Part shown: piece by piece, positions 24,669 through 34,310 of the stretch
Position numbering within the stretch: position 1 is the stretch's first letter
Layout: every line of letters starts with the position of its first letter
Source of the DNA: Alphaproteobacteria bacterium
Lineage (GTDB): Bacteria > Pseudomonadota > Alphaproteobacteria > UBA6615
Assembly: GCA_021774445.1 (NCBI GenBank)
Contig: JAJFJA010000071.1
Span: 1 to 36,082, forward strand
DNA length: 36,082 nt
Direction of reading: 5' to 3'
Notes under the pieces: generated by a model
Told to the model about the DNA's origin: nothing
The model's input: only the letters and a program-made list of their open reading frames with translations
Database searches by the model: none
Program-made: the position numbers and the translations under genes

Positions 24669-26300
24669 ATGTCCGCCGGTCAGCCCCTCGACGCGATCGA
24701 CCTAGAGGTCCGATGGAGCCGCTTGATTACCATCATGGACGAGGTAGACACGGCGGTGGTCCGCACCGCCTTCTCCACCATCGTAGGCGAGAGCCGGGAT
24801 TTCGGGGTCATCATGGTCGATCAACGTGGCCGTTCGCTCGCCCAATCCCAGCTCTCCACGCCGGCCTTCACCAGTTCGCTGCCCATCACCTGCAAGCACC
24901 TGTTGGAGGCCTGTCCGGTGGACCGCCTTCGGCAAGGGGACGTGCTGATAACCAACGATCCGTGGCTCGGCTCGGGCCATCTGCCCGACCTGACCATCTG
25001 CACACCGGTCTTCCACAAGGGCACGGTTGTCGCCTTCATGGGCTGTGTCGCCCACATCTCGGACATCGGCGGTCGGAGCGACTATCTGGACAGCAAGGAT
25101 CTGTTCGAGGAAGGCCTGCGCATTCCGCCCATGAAGCTGGTCAGCAACGGAATTCCGGTGGAGCCGCTTTTCAAGCTGATCGAGGCCAACGTTCGTGTGC
25201 CGCGCATGGTGATCGGCGACATCCACGCCATCCTGGGCGCTGAGCGGTTGGGCGCCGAGCGGCTGATCGAATTTCTCGAGGACTACCGGATGGACAATCT
25301 CGACCATCTTGCCGGTATGATCCTGGATCGTTCGGAGGCAGCTATGGCGAGGTCCATCGAGAGCCTGCCTGACGGTTCCTATTCATCCGCACTCGTCATC
25401 GACGGCCATAACCGCCCGGTGCACATCGCCGTAGAGGTGACCATTCGTGGGGCCAAGGTGCGGGTCGATCTCACGGGATCGTCCGACGAGCGGTCCGACG
25501 CCGCCATCAACTGCGTCATGAACACAACTGTTTCCGACACTTATTATCCCTTCAAGTGCAGCCTGCTTCCGGAGCTCCCCAACAACGAGGGGCTCTACCG
25601 GTTCTTGGAAGTCCATGCCCCTTCGGGCAGCATATTCAATACCCGTTTCCCCCGATCGGTGCGGGCCCGTTCCAAGTCAAGCTGCCACATCCATTCCGCC
25701 GTCTACGCTGCGCTTTCGGGCGTGATGGGCGATCGGGTGCACGCCGGCAGTGGGTCCTTCTGGACCATGACGGCCTTCGGCACATATGACGACGGCGAAC
25801 CCTACCGCAGCCACATGTTGCCAAACGGCGGTAAGGGGGCGGTTCCCGGCCGGGATGGACTGCCGACCATCGCCTTCCCCTACAACGGAACAATCACGCC
25901 GGCCGAGGTCTTCGAGAACAACGCCCCGCTGCTCATTGGCCAGCGTCGCCTACTGACGGATTCGGCGGGCCCGGGCCGGTTCCGGGGAGGCCTTGGCCAG
26001 CACATCACCTTCACCTCATTGTGTGACAAACCAGTCGGCATATTTTGTCGCCCCGACAAGACGCGCCATCCAGCTCCTGGGCTGTTGGGGGGGCGATCCG
26101 GCCGGGCCGGCCAGTTTCTGCTCAATAGAAGTCCGGCCCCCCTGATCCCCTTCGAGCTGAGGCGGGGCGACCTTCTAGAACTGCGACTACCGGGAGGCGG
26201 CGGATTGGGACCGCCCGGCGAACGGAACCCGGCGGTGCTAGCCCGCGACGTGGCCGACGGCCTGGTTAGCCGGAAATGTGCCCGAACGGAATACAATTAA
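24669..26300 (+). CDS. hyuB: Hydantoinase B/oxoprolinase family subunit (second of three)
   Basis: A 543-residue HyuB protein from the ATG at 24669; the frame extends back to 24648 but that start lies inside the preceding gene. It shares VRTAFSTIVGESRDFGVIM, ITNDPWLGSGHLPDL, GSSDERSDAAINCV, AGSGSFWTM, LPNGGKGAVPG and GGLGQHI with the other two copies. It differs most in the region around residues 75-130 and at the C-terminus, where substrate or partner contacts may vary. The hyuA gene starts 27 bp downstream. Confidence 0.9.
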   Translation: MSAGQPLDAIDLEVRWSRLITIMDEVDTAVVRTAFSTIVGESRDFGVIMVDQRGRSLAQSQLSTPAFTSSLPITCKHLLEACPVDRLRQGDVLITNDPWLGSGHLPDLTICTPVFHKGTVVAFMGCVAHISDIGGRSDYLDSKDLFEEGLRIPPMKLVSNGIPVEPLFKLIEANVRVPRMVIGDIHAILGAERLGAERLIEFLEDYRMDNLDHLAGMILDRSEAAMARSIESLPDGSYSSALVIDGHNRPVHIAVEVTIRGAKVRVDLTGSSDERSDAAINCVMNTTVSDTYYPFKCSLLPELPNNEGLYRFLEVHAPSGSIFNTRFPRSVRARSKSSCHIHSAVYAALSGVMGDRVHAGSGSFWTMTAFGTYDDGEPYRSHMLPNGGKGAVPGRDGLPTIAFPYNGTITPAEVFENNAPLLIGQRRLLTDSAGPGRFRGGLGQHITFTSLCDKPVGIFCRPDKTRHPAPGLLGGRSGRAGQFLLNRSPAPLIPFELRRGDLLELRLPGGGGLGPPGERNPAVLARDVADGLVSRKCARTEYN

Positions 26301-26327
26301 TTCGAGGAACGAGGAGTAGTTCGACAA

Positions 26328-28457
26328 ATGTCCGAAGCGATGAATTACCGGCTGGGATTCGATATTGGAGGAACCTTCACCGACTTCGTGTTGGTCGACG
26401 AGCGTAGCGGCCGCGCCTTTCTGAACAAATGTCTGACAACGCCCGACGATCCATCGCGTGGCGTCATGGACGGCTTGGGGCCGATGCTGCGCGACAGCAA
26501 CATTGCGGGTGAAGAAATCGACATCGCGATCCACGGCACCACCCTGATCACAAATGCCCTCATCGAGCGCAATGGAGCCCGGACGGCCATGTTGGCCACG
26601 TCTGGTTTCCGCGACGTTCTGGAGATGGGTACCGAGGTCCGCTACGACATCTACGACCTTTTCCTAGAAAAACCGGCGCCGCTGGTGCCTCGGAAATGGC
26701 GCTACGATGTAGAGGAACGCCTGGACAAGGACGGCAACGTCCTGATCGCATTGGACGAGGCCTCACTCCGGGAAACTGCGGCCGAAATCCGCCGGCACGA
26801 GGTCGAGGCGCTGGCCGTTGTTTTCCTCCATTCCTTCCGCAATCCGGCTAACGAGAAGCGGGCGCGGGAGATCCTGGCCGAGGAGCTGCCCCAGGTCAGC
26901 ATTTGCGTGTCCAGCGAAGTGGCGCCCGAGATCCGTGAGTTCGAGCGTATGAGTACGACTGTTGCTAACGCCTACGTCCAGCCGCTCACTCGCCACTACA
27001 TTGACGTCATCGAACATCAATTGAGAGATATGGGATACGGCCGGCGCCTTTTCCTAATGATTTCGTCTGGCGGCATTACCACCTCGGAGACGGCCAAGGA
27101 ATTTCCCATTCGCATGGTCGAATCGGGGCCCGCCGCCGGCGTCCTGGCGGCTACCTATTACGGGCGAAACATGGGGCTCGACCGCATGGTCACTTTCGAC
27201 ATGGGTGGAACCACCGCCAAGATCGGCCTGGTGAAGGACCATCAGGCAACCAAGGCCAGCGTAATCGAGGTGGGTCGTGTGAAGCGCTTCATGAAGGGAA
27301 GCGGCCTTCCCATCAGGGTGCCAGTGGTCGAACTGATCGAGATTGGCGCCGGTGGCGGCAGCATTGCCCAGGTGGACATCCTGGGTCTCCTCAAGGTGGG
27401 CCCGAGAAGCGCCGGAGCCGACCCCGGGCCAGCCTGCTACGGACGTGGGGGCGAAAACCCGACAGTAACTGACGCCGACGTCATCCTGGGCTATCTGGAC
27501 CCGAACTATTTCCTGGGCGGGACAATGAAACTCGACGTGGAAGCCGCCAAAAAAGCGGTTGAGGAAAAGCTGGCCAAGCCGCTCGGCATGACCGCGAACG
27601 ACGCGGCGCGCGGAATTTTCGAGGTGGTCAACCAGAACATGCTGGCCGCTATGAAGGTCCATATCGCCGAGCGCGGCGAGGATCCTCGCAAGTTCTATCT
27701 ATTCGCCTTCGGCGGCGCCGGCCCTGCCCACGCTTATGAGCTTGCCCGAGCCCTGCACATGAAGGGCGTTGTGGTGCCGCCGGGGGCGGGTGCTACCTCC
27801 GCCATGGGACTGATCACTACCGCCGTTTCGTTCGACTTCGCCCGTTCTTTCGTGACCCGACTGGATGCCGTTCGGTGGGACGAGATCGGGGCTGTCTTTG
27901 AGGATATGGCGACCGAGGGTCTGGCCATCCTCGAAGACGCCGGGATCGCTCCCGACAGCAAGGGCGTGACGGTCGTTCACTCCATGGATCTCAGGCACAA
28001 GGGGCAGGGCCACGAAGTGACGGTAGAGATCCCGAAAAAGACCTACGACCAGCGTTCGACCGAGGCCTTGGCCGAGCTGTTTTACGAGCGCCACCGTGAA
28101 AAGTACGGCCATGCGCACACCCACCTGGCCGTCGAGTTGGTCACCTGCCGTACCGTGGTTGGGGCGCCGCCGCCGGTGGTTCCGCTCCATCTGTCGGAGG
28201 ACCCTGCGGCCGATTCCCAGGCGGTACTCAAAGGCAAGCGACCGGTCTTTTTCCCGGAGAGCGGTGAGTACCAAGACACACCGGTCTACGACCGTTACCG
28301 CCTGGTCCCCGAAAGCAGCTTCCCTGGCCCTGCCATCATTGAGGAACGCGAATGTACCGTGGTGGCCGGCCCGTCGAGCCAGATCTCGGTGGACGCCTTC
28401 GGAAGCCTGTTCATCGACATATTGCCGGCGGTCAAGGTGGGCAAAGACCATGCCTAG
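26328..28457 (+). CDS. hyuA: Hydantoinase A/oxoprolinase family subunit, ATP-binding
   Basis: The 709-residue protein has the HyuA layout. The N-terminal actin-like ATP-binding motif FDIGGTFTDFVLV (11-23) is followed by IHGTTLITNALIERNGARTAML, a second phosphate motif in VTFDMGGTTAKIGLV, IGAGGGSIAQVD, GPACYGRGGENPTVTDAD and AFGGAGPAHAYELA. HyuA proteins activate a carbonyl of the ring substrate with ATP while HyuB completes ring opening or carboxylation. ACGAGGAG precedes the ATG by about a dozen bases. It is the only A subunit in the window, although three B subunits surround it. It overlaps the third hyuB by 8 bp. Confidence 0.93.
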   Translation: MSEAMNYRLGFDIGGTFTDFVLVDERSGRAFLNKCLTTPDDPSRGVMDGLGPMLRDSNIAGEEIDIAIHGTTLITNALIERNGARTAMLATSGFRDVLEMGTEVRYDIYDLFLEKPAPLVPRKWRYDVEERLDKDGNVLIALDEASLRETAAEIRRHEVEALAVVFLHSFRNPANEKRAREILAEELPQVSICVSSEVAPEIREFERMSTTVANAYVQPLTRHYIDVIEHQLRDMGYGRRLFLMISSGGITTSETAKEFPIRMVESGPAAGVLAATYYGRNMGLDRMVTFDMGGTTAKIGLVKDHQATKASVIEVGRVKRFMKGSGLPIRVPVVELIEIGAGGGSIAQVDILGLLKVGPRSAGADPGPACYGRGGENPTVTDADVILGYLDPNYFLGGTMKLDVEAAKKAVEEKLAKPLGMTANDAARGIFEVVNQNMLAAMKVHIAERGEDPRKFYLFAFGGAGPAHAYELARALHMKGVVVPPGAGATSAMGLITTAVSFDFARSFVTRLDAVRWDEIGAVFEDMATEGLAILEDAGIAPDSKGVTVVHSMDLRHKGQGHEVTVEIPKKTYDQRSTEALAELFYERHREKYGHAHTHLAVELVTCRTVVGAPPPVVPLHLSEDPAADSQAVLKGKRPVFFPESGEYQDTPVYDRYRLVPESSFPGPAIIEERECTVVAGPSSQISVDAFGSLFIDILPAVKVGKDHA

Positions 28458-30129
28458 CCCGACCGAGCTCGACCCGATCACAGTCGAGGTCCAGTGGAAC
28501 CGGCTGATCTCGATCATGGACGAGGTGGACATCGCGTTAGTCCGCACGTCGTTCTCTACCATCGTTGGAGAGAGCCGGGATTTCGCCGTCATCATGTTGG
28601 ACCGTCAGGGCCGCAGCCTAGCCCAGTCGCAATTGAGCTCTCCGGCCTTCACCGTTCACCTGCCTATCACCGTCAAACACCTTCTAGAGGTGTTCCCCGT
28701 CGAAGATCTGGTCCCCGGCGATGTGCTGATTACCAACGATCCCTGGATCGGCACCGGGCACCTACCTGACCTGTGTATCATCATGCCGGTATTCATTGAT
28801 GGCGCGGTGGTGGCTTTCATGGCCTGTGCCGCCCACGTGGCGGATATCGGCGGGCGCCTGGATTTCTTCGATGCCCGAGACCTTTTCGAGGAGGGCCTGC
28901 GTATCCCGCCCAGCAAGCTCTGGCTGGCCGGTCAGGAGAATATGCAGCTTTTCCGCATTATTGAGGCAAACGTCCGGGTTCCTGACATGGTGCTTGGCGA
29001 CATTCGCGCCATCGTTGGCGCGGAGGGATTAGGGCTCGACCGGCTGGTCGAGTTCCTGAGCGATTATGGGGGTGTCGAGGCCTTTCATGCCCTAGCCGAG
29101 GACATCCTCAATCGCTCCGAGAAAGCCATGCGCCAAGCTCTCAGTGAACTGCCCGACGGGACCTGGAGCTACGACTTGGATGCCGACGGGTTCAAAACAC
29201 CGTTGCATGTGCGGACTACGGTGAGCAAGAGAGGCGACCGGGTGCACGTGGATTTCACTGGTTCGTCGTCCCAGTTCGAGAACGCCTCCATCAACTGCGT
29301 GCCCAACTGCACGTTCGCCGACGCCTTCTATCCCATCAAGTGCAGCCTGACGCCGGACCTTCCCAATAACGAGGGCCTGTTCCGGCCGTTGACTGTGTTC
29401 GCGCCCGAGGGCAGCGTCTTCAACACCACGTTCCCCAGCGCCGTCAAATCCCGTTCAAAGACCAGCTTCCACATCAATGTGGCGGTCTACGGCGCGATGG
29501 CCGGGCCGATGCCGGATCGGGTACAGGCGGGAAGCGGTTCTTTCTGGGCCATCACCCTTCATGGCACCCACCCGGACGGAACGGTGTTCAACGTTCATAT
29601 CCTGCCCAACGGGGGCAAGGGAGCGACGGCCACTATGGACGGGTTGCCGACTATTGCCTTCCCCTACAACGGCACTGTCACGCCGACCGAGATCATCGAG
29701 AACCAGGCGCCCCTGGTGGTCGGCTACAAGCGCCTGATCGCCGACTCGGGCGGCCCAGGCCGGCAGCGTGGCGGCCTGGGCCAGGAAATCGAGCTGCGCG
29801 TGTTAGGCGAGGGCTCTCTGGTCGCCTCGCTCAGGCCTGACAAAGTGAGGTTCCCGCCCCCCGGAATACAGGGCGGAGAACCGGGGAGGGCAGGGCGGTT
29901 CGACGTGGACGGCGAGGTCGTCTCGGTGGAACCCCGAACCCTGCAACCCGGCCAGGCCTATCACATGGAACTGCCGGGCGGCGGCGGATACGGCGATCCG
30001 CGCGAAAGACCGACCGAGATTGTGGCCCGGGACGTGTTGGATGGCTATGTCTCGGTGGTGGCGGCGCGCGAGCACTACGGTGTGGCCGTCGATCCGGAGA
30101 CTGGTAAGGCGGAACGTCTCAGCGACTAG
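28450..30129 (+). CDS. hyuB: Hydantoinase B/oxoprolinase family subunit (third of three)
   Basis: A 559-residue HyuB protein starting at the ATG at 28450, inside the end of hyuA (8-bp overlap), so this copy is the most tightly coupled to the A subunit. It has VRTSFSTIVGESRDFAVIM, ITNDPWIGTGHLPDL, GSSSQFENASINCV, AGSGSFWAI, LPNGGKGATAT and GGLGQEIELR. It is closer in sequence to the first copy in parts of the N-terminal half (DFAVIMLDR, RLDFFDARDLFEEGLRIPPSKL). By position it is the best candidate for the standard HyuA partner. Confidence 0.92.
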   Translation: MPSPTELDPITVEVQWNRLISIMDEVDIALVRTSFSTIVGESRDFAVIMLDRQGRSLAQSQLSSPAFTVHLPITVKHLLEVFPVEDLVPGDVLITNDPWIGTGHLPDLCIIMPVFIDGAVVAFMACAAHVADIGGRLDFFDARDLFEEGLRIPPSKLWLAGQENMQLFRIIEANVRVPDMVLGDIRAIVGAEGLGLDRLVEFLSDYGGVEAFHALAEDILNRSEKAMRQALSELPDGTWSYDLDADGFKTPLHVRTTVSKRGDRVHVDFTGSSSQFENASINCVPNCTFADAFYPIKCSLTPDLPNNEGLFRPLTVFAPEGSVFNTTFPSAVKSRSKTSFHINVAVYGAMAGPMPDRVQAGSGSFWAITLHGTHPDGTVFNVHILPNGGKGATATMDGLPTIAFPYNGTVTPTEIIENQAPLVVGYKRLIADSGGPGRQRGGLGQEIELRVLGEGSLVASLRPDKVRFPPPGIQGGEPGRAGRFDVDGEVVSVEPRTLQPGQAYHMELPGGGGYGDPRERPTEIVARDVLDGYVSVVAAREHYGVAVDPETGKAERLSD

Positions 30130-30142
30130 GTGGGAGGAAGAC

Positions 30143-31792
30143 ATGGCATTCGACGTCGTAATCAGGAACGGTCAGGTGGTGGACGGGACCGGGAGTGCGC
30201 CCCGCCATGCCGACGTGGGAATCGACGGCGAACGAATCGCCGCCGTGGGCGAGCTTGGTGAGGCCGAGGGCCGCAAGGAATTGGACGCCGCCGGCCGGCT
30301 CGTCGCGCCGGGATTCATCGACGTCCATGCCCATTCCGAGGTCGGGCGCTACCTGAACCCGGTGTGCGAGACCCAGGTGGGTCAGGGCATCACCACCGAG
30401 GTCATGGGCAATTGCGGCTACAGCCCATTTCCATTGATGGCGAACAATCGCGGCCTGCTGCTGGATCCGCCGGGGGTCGAGGTCCCCTGGTCGACCGCCG
30501 CCGAATATTTCCGCGTCGTGGACGATCGCGGAGCCGGCATCAACGGCGTGCCACAGGTGGGTCATCTGACGTTACGCAAAGCAGTGCTTGACGGCGAGGA
30601 TCGGCCCGCCACTGGGGCGGAGATCGGTCGAATGAAGGGCCATGTCCGCGAGGCCATGGAGGCCGGAGCCCGGGGCCTGAGTAGCGGTCTCGACTACGCC
30701 CCCGGCACCGCCTCGGACCTGGACGAAGTGGTCGACCTGGTGGAAGTGGCGGTGGAATATGGAGGTTTCTACAGTTCCCACATTCGCGGCTACAGTTGGA
30801 ACGTGCTCAACGCTGTCGCCGAAACCCTCGAAGTGGGCCGGCGCACCGGCGCCACCATTCAGATTTCGCACCTGCACATCTACGGCCGTAAGCACTGGGG
30901 ATGGATGCACCGCGTGCTGGACCTCATGGACCGGGCACGAGAGGACGGCGTCAAGGTGGCCTGCGACATGATGCCGTATCCCACCTCCGGGGCCTGGTGG
31001 TCGCCCCGGGCCATCCTGCCGCCCGAGGTCTACAACTGGAAGAAGACCTGGGCCGAGAACCTACCCACACTTGACGCACTGCTGCGCAATCAACGCAAAC
31101 GGGCGCTGCTGAAGGCGGAAATCGAAGACCGTCGGACCCAGCCCAAGCGCGGCTTCCACGAAGAATTCTCAATCTTCGGCGACTGGCGGGACATTCATAT
31201 TGTCGAATTGCCAGCGGCCAGCCCGCGCCAGGAACTCGTCGGCCTGGACATGGCGGCTGCCGCCGAGGTGGTCGGCCAGGATCCCTGTGATCTCTATTTC
31301 GACTTGATCTTGGAAGACGGCGAGGAATTCGGCGCCATCTGCTCGCCCTTCGACGAGCGGGATTTACGGGCCCTAATGTCCGATCAATGGACGCTCTTCG
31401 GTACCGACGCCGTCGGTAGTTCGGTTTCCCGCCTGACCGAGCCCTGGAACACAATTCAACCCCACCCCCGCCACACCGGCACCTTTCCCCGTGTCCTGGC
31501 GAAGTTCGTACGCGACGAGGGACTGCTAGAGATCGGTGGCGCTATCCGCCGCATGAGTGGCCTGGCGGCCGACCATTTGAGGCTTGAAGGGCGTGGCTAC
31601 ATCCGCGAAGGGGGTCAGGCGGACCTGGTGGTGGTGGACCTGGAGGGCGTCGGCGAACGCGGTACCTGGCGACTGCCGTCGGCCTATCCCATGGGCATCG
31701 AGCACGTCTTCGTCAACGGGGTCCAGGCGGTCGCCGACGGCGAATTCACCGGCAAGCTGGGCGGGCGGATCCTAACCCGCCCCGGCTCTTGA
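30143..31792 (+). CDS. Amidohydrolase of the N-acyl-D-amino-acid deacylase (D-aminoacylase) family
   Basis: From the ATG at 30143, preceded by GGGAGGAAG, this is a 549-residue metal-dependent amidohydrolase. The ligand pattern of D-aminoacylases is present with nearly the usual spacing: H62 and H64 in GFIDVHAHSE, C91 in TEVMGNCGYSP, H213 in YSSHIRGYS, H243 in QISHLHIYG, and the Asp in LFGTDAVGSS. The final beta-strand block GYIREGGQADLVVVDLEGV closes the small domain. Canonical members have Lys after SHL; here it is His. The family removes acyl groups from N-acyl-D-amino acids or hydrolyses related amides, such as carbamoyl or dipeptide derivatives. It lies 13 bp after hyuB. Confidence 0.88.
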   Translation: MAFDVVIRNGQVVDGTGSAPRHADVGIDGERIAAVGELGEAEGRKELDAAGRLVAPGFIDVHAHSEVGRYLNPVCETQVGQGITTEVMGNCGYSPFPLMANNRGLLLDPPGVEVPWSTAAEYFRVVDDRGAGINGVPQVGHLTLRKAVLDGEDRPATGAEIGRMKGHVREAMEAGARGLSSGLDYAPGTASDLDEVVDLVEVAVEYGGFYSSHIRGYSWNVLNAVAETLEVGRRTGATIQISHLHIYGRKHWGWMHRVLDLMDRAREDGVKVACDMMPYPTSGAWWSPRAILPPEVYNWKKTWAENLPTLDALLRNQRKRALLKAEIEDRRTQPKRGFHEEFSIFGDWRDIHIVELPAASPRQELVGLDMAAAAEVVGQDPCDLYFDLILEDGEEFGAICSPFDERDLRALMSDQWTLFGTDAVGSSVSRLTEPWNTIQPHPRHTGTFPRVLAKFVRDEGLLEIGGAIRRMSGLAADHLRLEGRGYIREGGQADLVVVDLEGVGERGTWRLPSAYPMGIEHVFVNGVQAVADGEFTGKLGGRILTRPGS

Positions 31793-31801
31793 GGTTGCAC
31801 C

Positions 31802-32791
31802 GTGGAGCCGTTGGATTTCAGGGAGATGGACCTGGAGCGGTTGGAGGCCGGCGCAAAGCTGTTAGCTTCCGTCCCGGTGGCCGGCCAGGGAACCAGCGAT
31901 CCCTGCGCAATCCCGGTGATGGTCCTTTCGGGGCGCCAGCCGGGACCCGTGTTCTGCGTCAACGCCGGGACCCACGGCGACGAACACGAGAGTCAGGTGG
32001 CGGTCCACTGCCTATGGGACGAACTGGATCCGGACACCTTCCAGGGCGTTGTCATCGGCGTACCCCACCTCAACATGCCGGCTTGCCGCGAGTATTCCCG
32101 GACCAGTTCCATCGACCTGCTCGACCTCAACCGGATTTGTCCGGGCCGGGCCGACGGCTTCCTGACCGAGCGCATCGCCGCCGCTTTTTTCGACCATATT
32201 TGTCCGCGGCTGGATTATCTCATCGATGTGCATTCGGGTGGACCACGCATGGATACCGCGCCCATCGTCATCTACCGGGAGCAAGAGGGATCGAAGGCCG
32301 CGGCGCGCACGGTTGAATTGGCCCGAGCGCTGGACACCGAACTCGTCTGGCGGGCCCCTGCGTCGCTGGGCGGAGGTGGGGGCACGCTTCCCCAGGTGGC
32401 GCTCGAACGGGGTGTGCCAGCAGTTACCTACGAGATGGGCGGGCGCGGCGTGCCTCTCGATCATTGCGTGCGGGAGATCGGCAAAGCGATCAGGAACTGC
32501 TTGCGGCTGGCGGGGATGATGGAGGGCGAGGTGGCGTTCCGCGACCGCTACATCCTGGTCGATGGTTGGTTCTCCCATGGGGTGCATGGCGGCATCTACC
32601 TGGCTCGGGCGGCCGTCTCCGAAGCGGTGCGCGAGGGACAGGTGGTCGGCGAGATTCGCGACTTCGACGGGCGGCTTCGCGAAACCGTCCGCTCACCCCA
32701 CGACGGCATCGTGATCAGCCAAAGGGTGAGCACCCTGCGACCCGGGGATTGGACGGTTTGCATCGGAAGAACAGCGGAAAGTAATGCATAG
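31802..32791 (+). CDS. Succinylglutamate desuccinylase/aspartoacylase family hydrolase (first)
   Basis: A 329-residue zinc hydrolase of the AstE/AspA branch of the M14 fold. The GTG at 31802 is chosen because TTGAGG lies about eight bases upstream. The zinc motif is in NAGTHGDEHESQ (H58, E61) with the third ligand in LIDVHSGGP (H144); DLLDLNRICPG forms the substrate-binding block and E211 in VTYEMGG is the likely catalytic glutamate. The C-terminal beta domain ends near GDWTVCIGR. Members cleave N-acyl amino acids such as N-acetylaspartate, N-succinylglutamate or N-acetyl-ectoine precursors. The substrate here is unknown but probably an N-acyl amino acid made by ring opening. Confidence 0.87.
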   Translation: MEPLDFREMDLERLEAGAKLLASVPVAGQGTSDPCAIPVMVLSGRQPGPVFCVNAGTHGDEHESQVAVHCLWDELDPDTFQGVVIGVPHLNMPACREYSRTSSIDLLDLNRICPGRADGFLTERIAAAFFDHICPRLDYLIDVHSGGPRMDTAPIVIYREQEGSKAAARTVELARALDTELVWRAPASLGGGGGTLPQVALERGVPAVTYEMGGRGVPLDHCVREIGKAIRNCLRLAGMMEGEVAFRDRYILVDGWFSHGVHGGIYLARAAVSEAVREGQVVGEIRDFDGRLRETVRSPHDGIVISQRVSTLRPGDWTVCIGRTAESNA

Positions 32792-32884
32792 AAGCGATCG
32801 CAATCAGACCCCAGGGCTTGGTCGAGCGTACCTTGCCCCGGGCCATCGCCATTAGCAGCAATATTTTTCAACGGAGGATTCCAA

Positions 32885-33889
32885 ATGGCTTTTCGATGGG
32901 ACGGTACGGAAGTGGCGAAGCGAACCAAGGCATATTTCGAGGTTCCTGTTTGCGTCATGGCCAGCGGCTACAAGTTGGCCCTGCCCATCCACGTGATCAC
33001 CGGACAGCGTCCCGGTCCATCGGTGCTGATCACCTGCACGTCGCACGGCGACGAGTTCTGGAGCGCCGAATTCTGCCGGCGCATCTATCATTTCCTGGTC
33101 GATTCCGATCACGATTTCGCCGGCACCCTGGTATTGGCCCCGGTGCTCAATCCTCATTCTCTGGAGTCGGGGGACCGTAATACCCCCATCGACCTCCACA
33201 ACCTGAACCGGGTCTTCCCGGGATCGGAAGCCGACAGCAACTGGTTCACCGACGCCCTTGCCAAGGTCATCGCCGATCGCATCCTGCCCCAGGTGGATAT
33301 AATCCTCGATTATCACGGCGGGGGCTCTGACACGGTCATCCATTACACCTATACAGCCGATCCCCAGGCTTCAGAGTACAATCGGCGGGTCCACGAGATC
33401 GCCATGGTCAGCGGCGCCGAAGTCCTGTGGGAACACTTCGAGGCTCGAGGGACGCTGACCAATTGCGCCGAACAGATGGGAATACTGGCCGTAGTACCCG
33501 AAATCGGTGGCGGTGGCCTAATACTAGATCTGGCTTATTTCGACAAGGCCATCGCCGACATGGTCAATATGTTGCGTGTGGTCGAGGTTTTTTCCGGCAC
33601 TCTGACCCACGACGCCTCCCGAGTGGTGATCCGCAAAGGCCGCACGGTCAGGCCTGCCCACGGCGGCACGTTTATTCCAGAAGTAGGGTTGGAAGTGCTG
33701 GGCAAGACGGTCCCTCAGGGAACGCTCCTTGGTCGGGTGGTCTCGCCCTATACCTTCGAGGAACTCCACCGGCTCGTCGCGCCATATCCAAAGACCGAGG
33801 TCATGCAAGTGCGGAACCGTGTTTCGAAGGTACATCCGGGTGAGTATGCCTTCATCGTCGGCGACGGGGACTCCGGTTACACTCTTTGA
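32885..33889 (+). CDS. Succinylglutamate desuccinylase/aspartoacylase family hydrolase (second)
   Basis: The 334-residue protein has the same fold as the previous gene but is clearly divergent from it. Zinc residues are H54 and E57 in TSHGDEFWSAE and H144 in ILDYHGGGSD; DLHNLNRVFPGSEADSNW is the substrate block and E206 in VVPEIGGGG the likely catalytic glutamate. It has its own strong ribosome-binding site (ACGGAGG) and follows a 93-bp spacer, unlike the tightly packed genes upstream, so it may be expressed at a different level. Two such hydrolases in a row suggest two acyl substrates or two steps. Confidence 0.87.
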   Translation: MAFRWDGTEVAKRTKAYFEVPVCVMASGYKLALPIHVITGQRPGPSVLITCTSHGDEFWSAEFCRRIYHFLVDSDHDFAGTLVLAPVLNPHSLESGDRNTPIDLHNLNRVFPGSEADSNWFTDALAKVIADRILPQVDIILDYHGGGSDTVIHYTYTADPQASEYNRRVHEIAMVSGAEVLWEHFEARGTLTNCAEQMGILAVVPEIGGGGLILDLAYFDKAIADMVNMLRVVEVFSGTLTHDASRVVIRKGRTVRPAHGGTFIPEVGLEVLGKTVPQGTLLGRVVSPYTFEELHRLVAPYPKTEVMQVRNRVSKVHPGEYAFIVGDGDSGYTL

Positions 33890-33992
33890 TGTTGCAGGTG
33901 CGTGGTGGATAATGTGGGCCAAGAGCGGGCCTGTGCGTAGAAAATCGCGAGCAACTTCAATCGTTGCGAAGAAACCGGATAGCCTACTCGTG

Positions 33993-34018
33993 GTGCCCAG
34001 CTGGCACATTATTTTTTG
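33993..34018 (+). terminator. Candidate terminator after the right module
   Basis: GTGCC (33993-33997) pairs with GGCAC (34003-34007) and the stem is followed by the T-rich ATTATTTTTT. The stem is short (5 bp), so it is a weak candidate. It lies about 100 bp past the last catabolic gene. Confidence 0.4.
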
Positions 34019-34032
34019 TAGCGGCCTGCGGT

Positions 34033-34080
34033 GAATGTTTGAGTCGGAGATTCGAACATTCATTTCCATTTTTCTGTCTT
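34033..34080 (+). terminator. Intrinsic terminator candidate after the right module
   Basis: GAATGTTTGA (34033-34042) pairs with TCGAACATTC (34052-34061), ten pairs with one G-T, followed by a T-rich stretch to 34080. This is the better of the two terminators between the last catabolic gene and the insertion-sequence cluster. Confidence 0.5.
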
Positions 34081-34181
34081 TCGTAGAAAAACGAATTCTC
34101 TGATTCGCGAAAACCATTCCCTGCGGCGATGTCAGGGGAAACCGACTTGAATGGGTGAGGCGGGATTTGTGGCGTCCCCGG

Positions 34182-34256
34182 ATGAGAAATCCATTCCGCT
34201 ACTTCAAGACTTCACCCGAGATCATCCGTCTTGCCGTGATGATGTATGTGCGTTTT
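34182..34256 (+). pseudogene. N-terminal relic of an IS6-family transposase
   Basis: The frame MRNPFRYFKTSPEIIRLAV followed by MMYVRF matches the start of IS6-type transposases and agrees with the N-terminal piece at the right edge of the window (VIRLTVMMYIRFP). Similarity ends exactly where a GGGTTCTGTC terminal-repeat-like sequence begins at 34257. The relic was therefore cut by insertion of the neighbouring IS6 element. Confidence 0.75.
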
Positions 34257-34310
34257 GGGTTCTGTCAGTCCTTTGCGAACCAGTCTCCAAACTAGCCACC
34301 ATCGCCCGGT

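Noticed and set aside
28096..28449. Extension of the third hyuB frame far into hyuA
   Set aside because: The extension is a shadow of hyuA. The ATG at 28450 matches the start of the other HyuB proteins.
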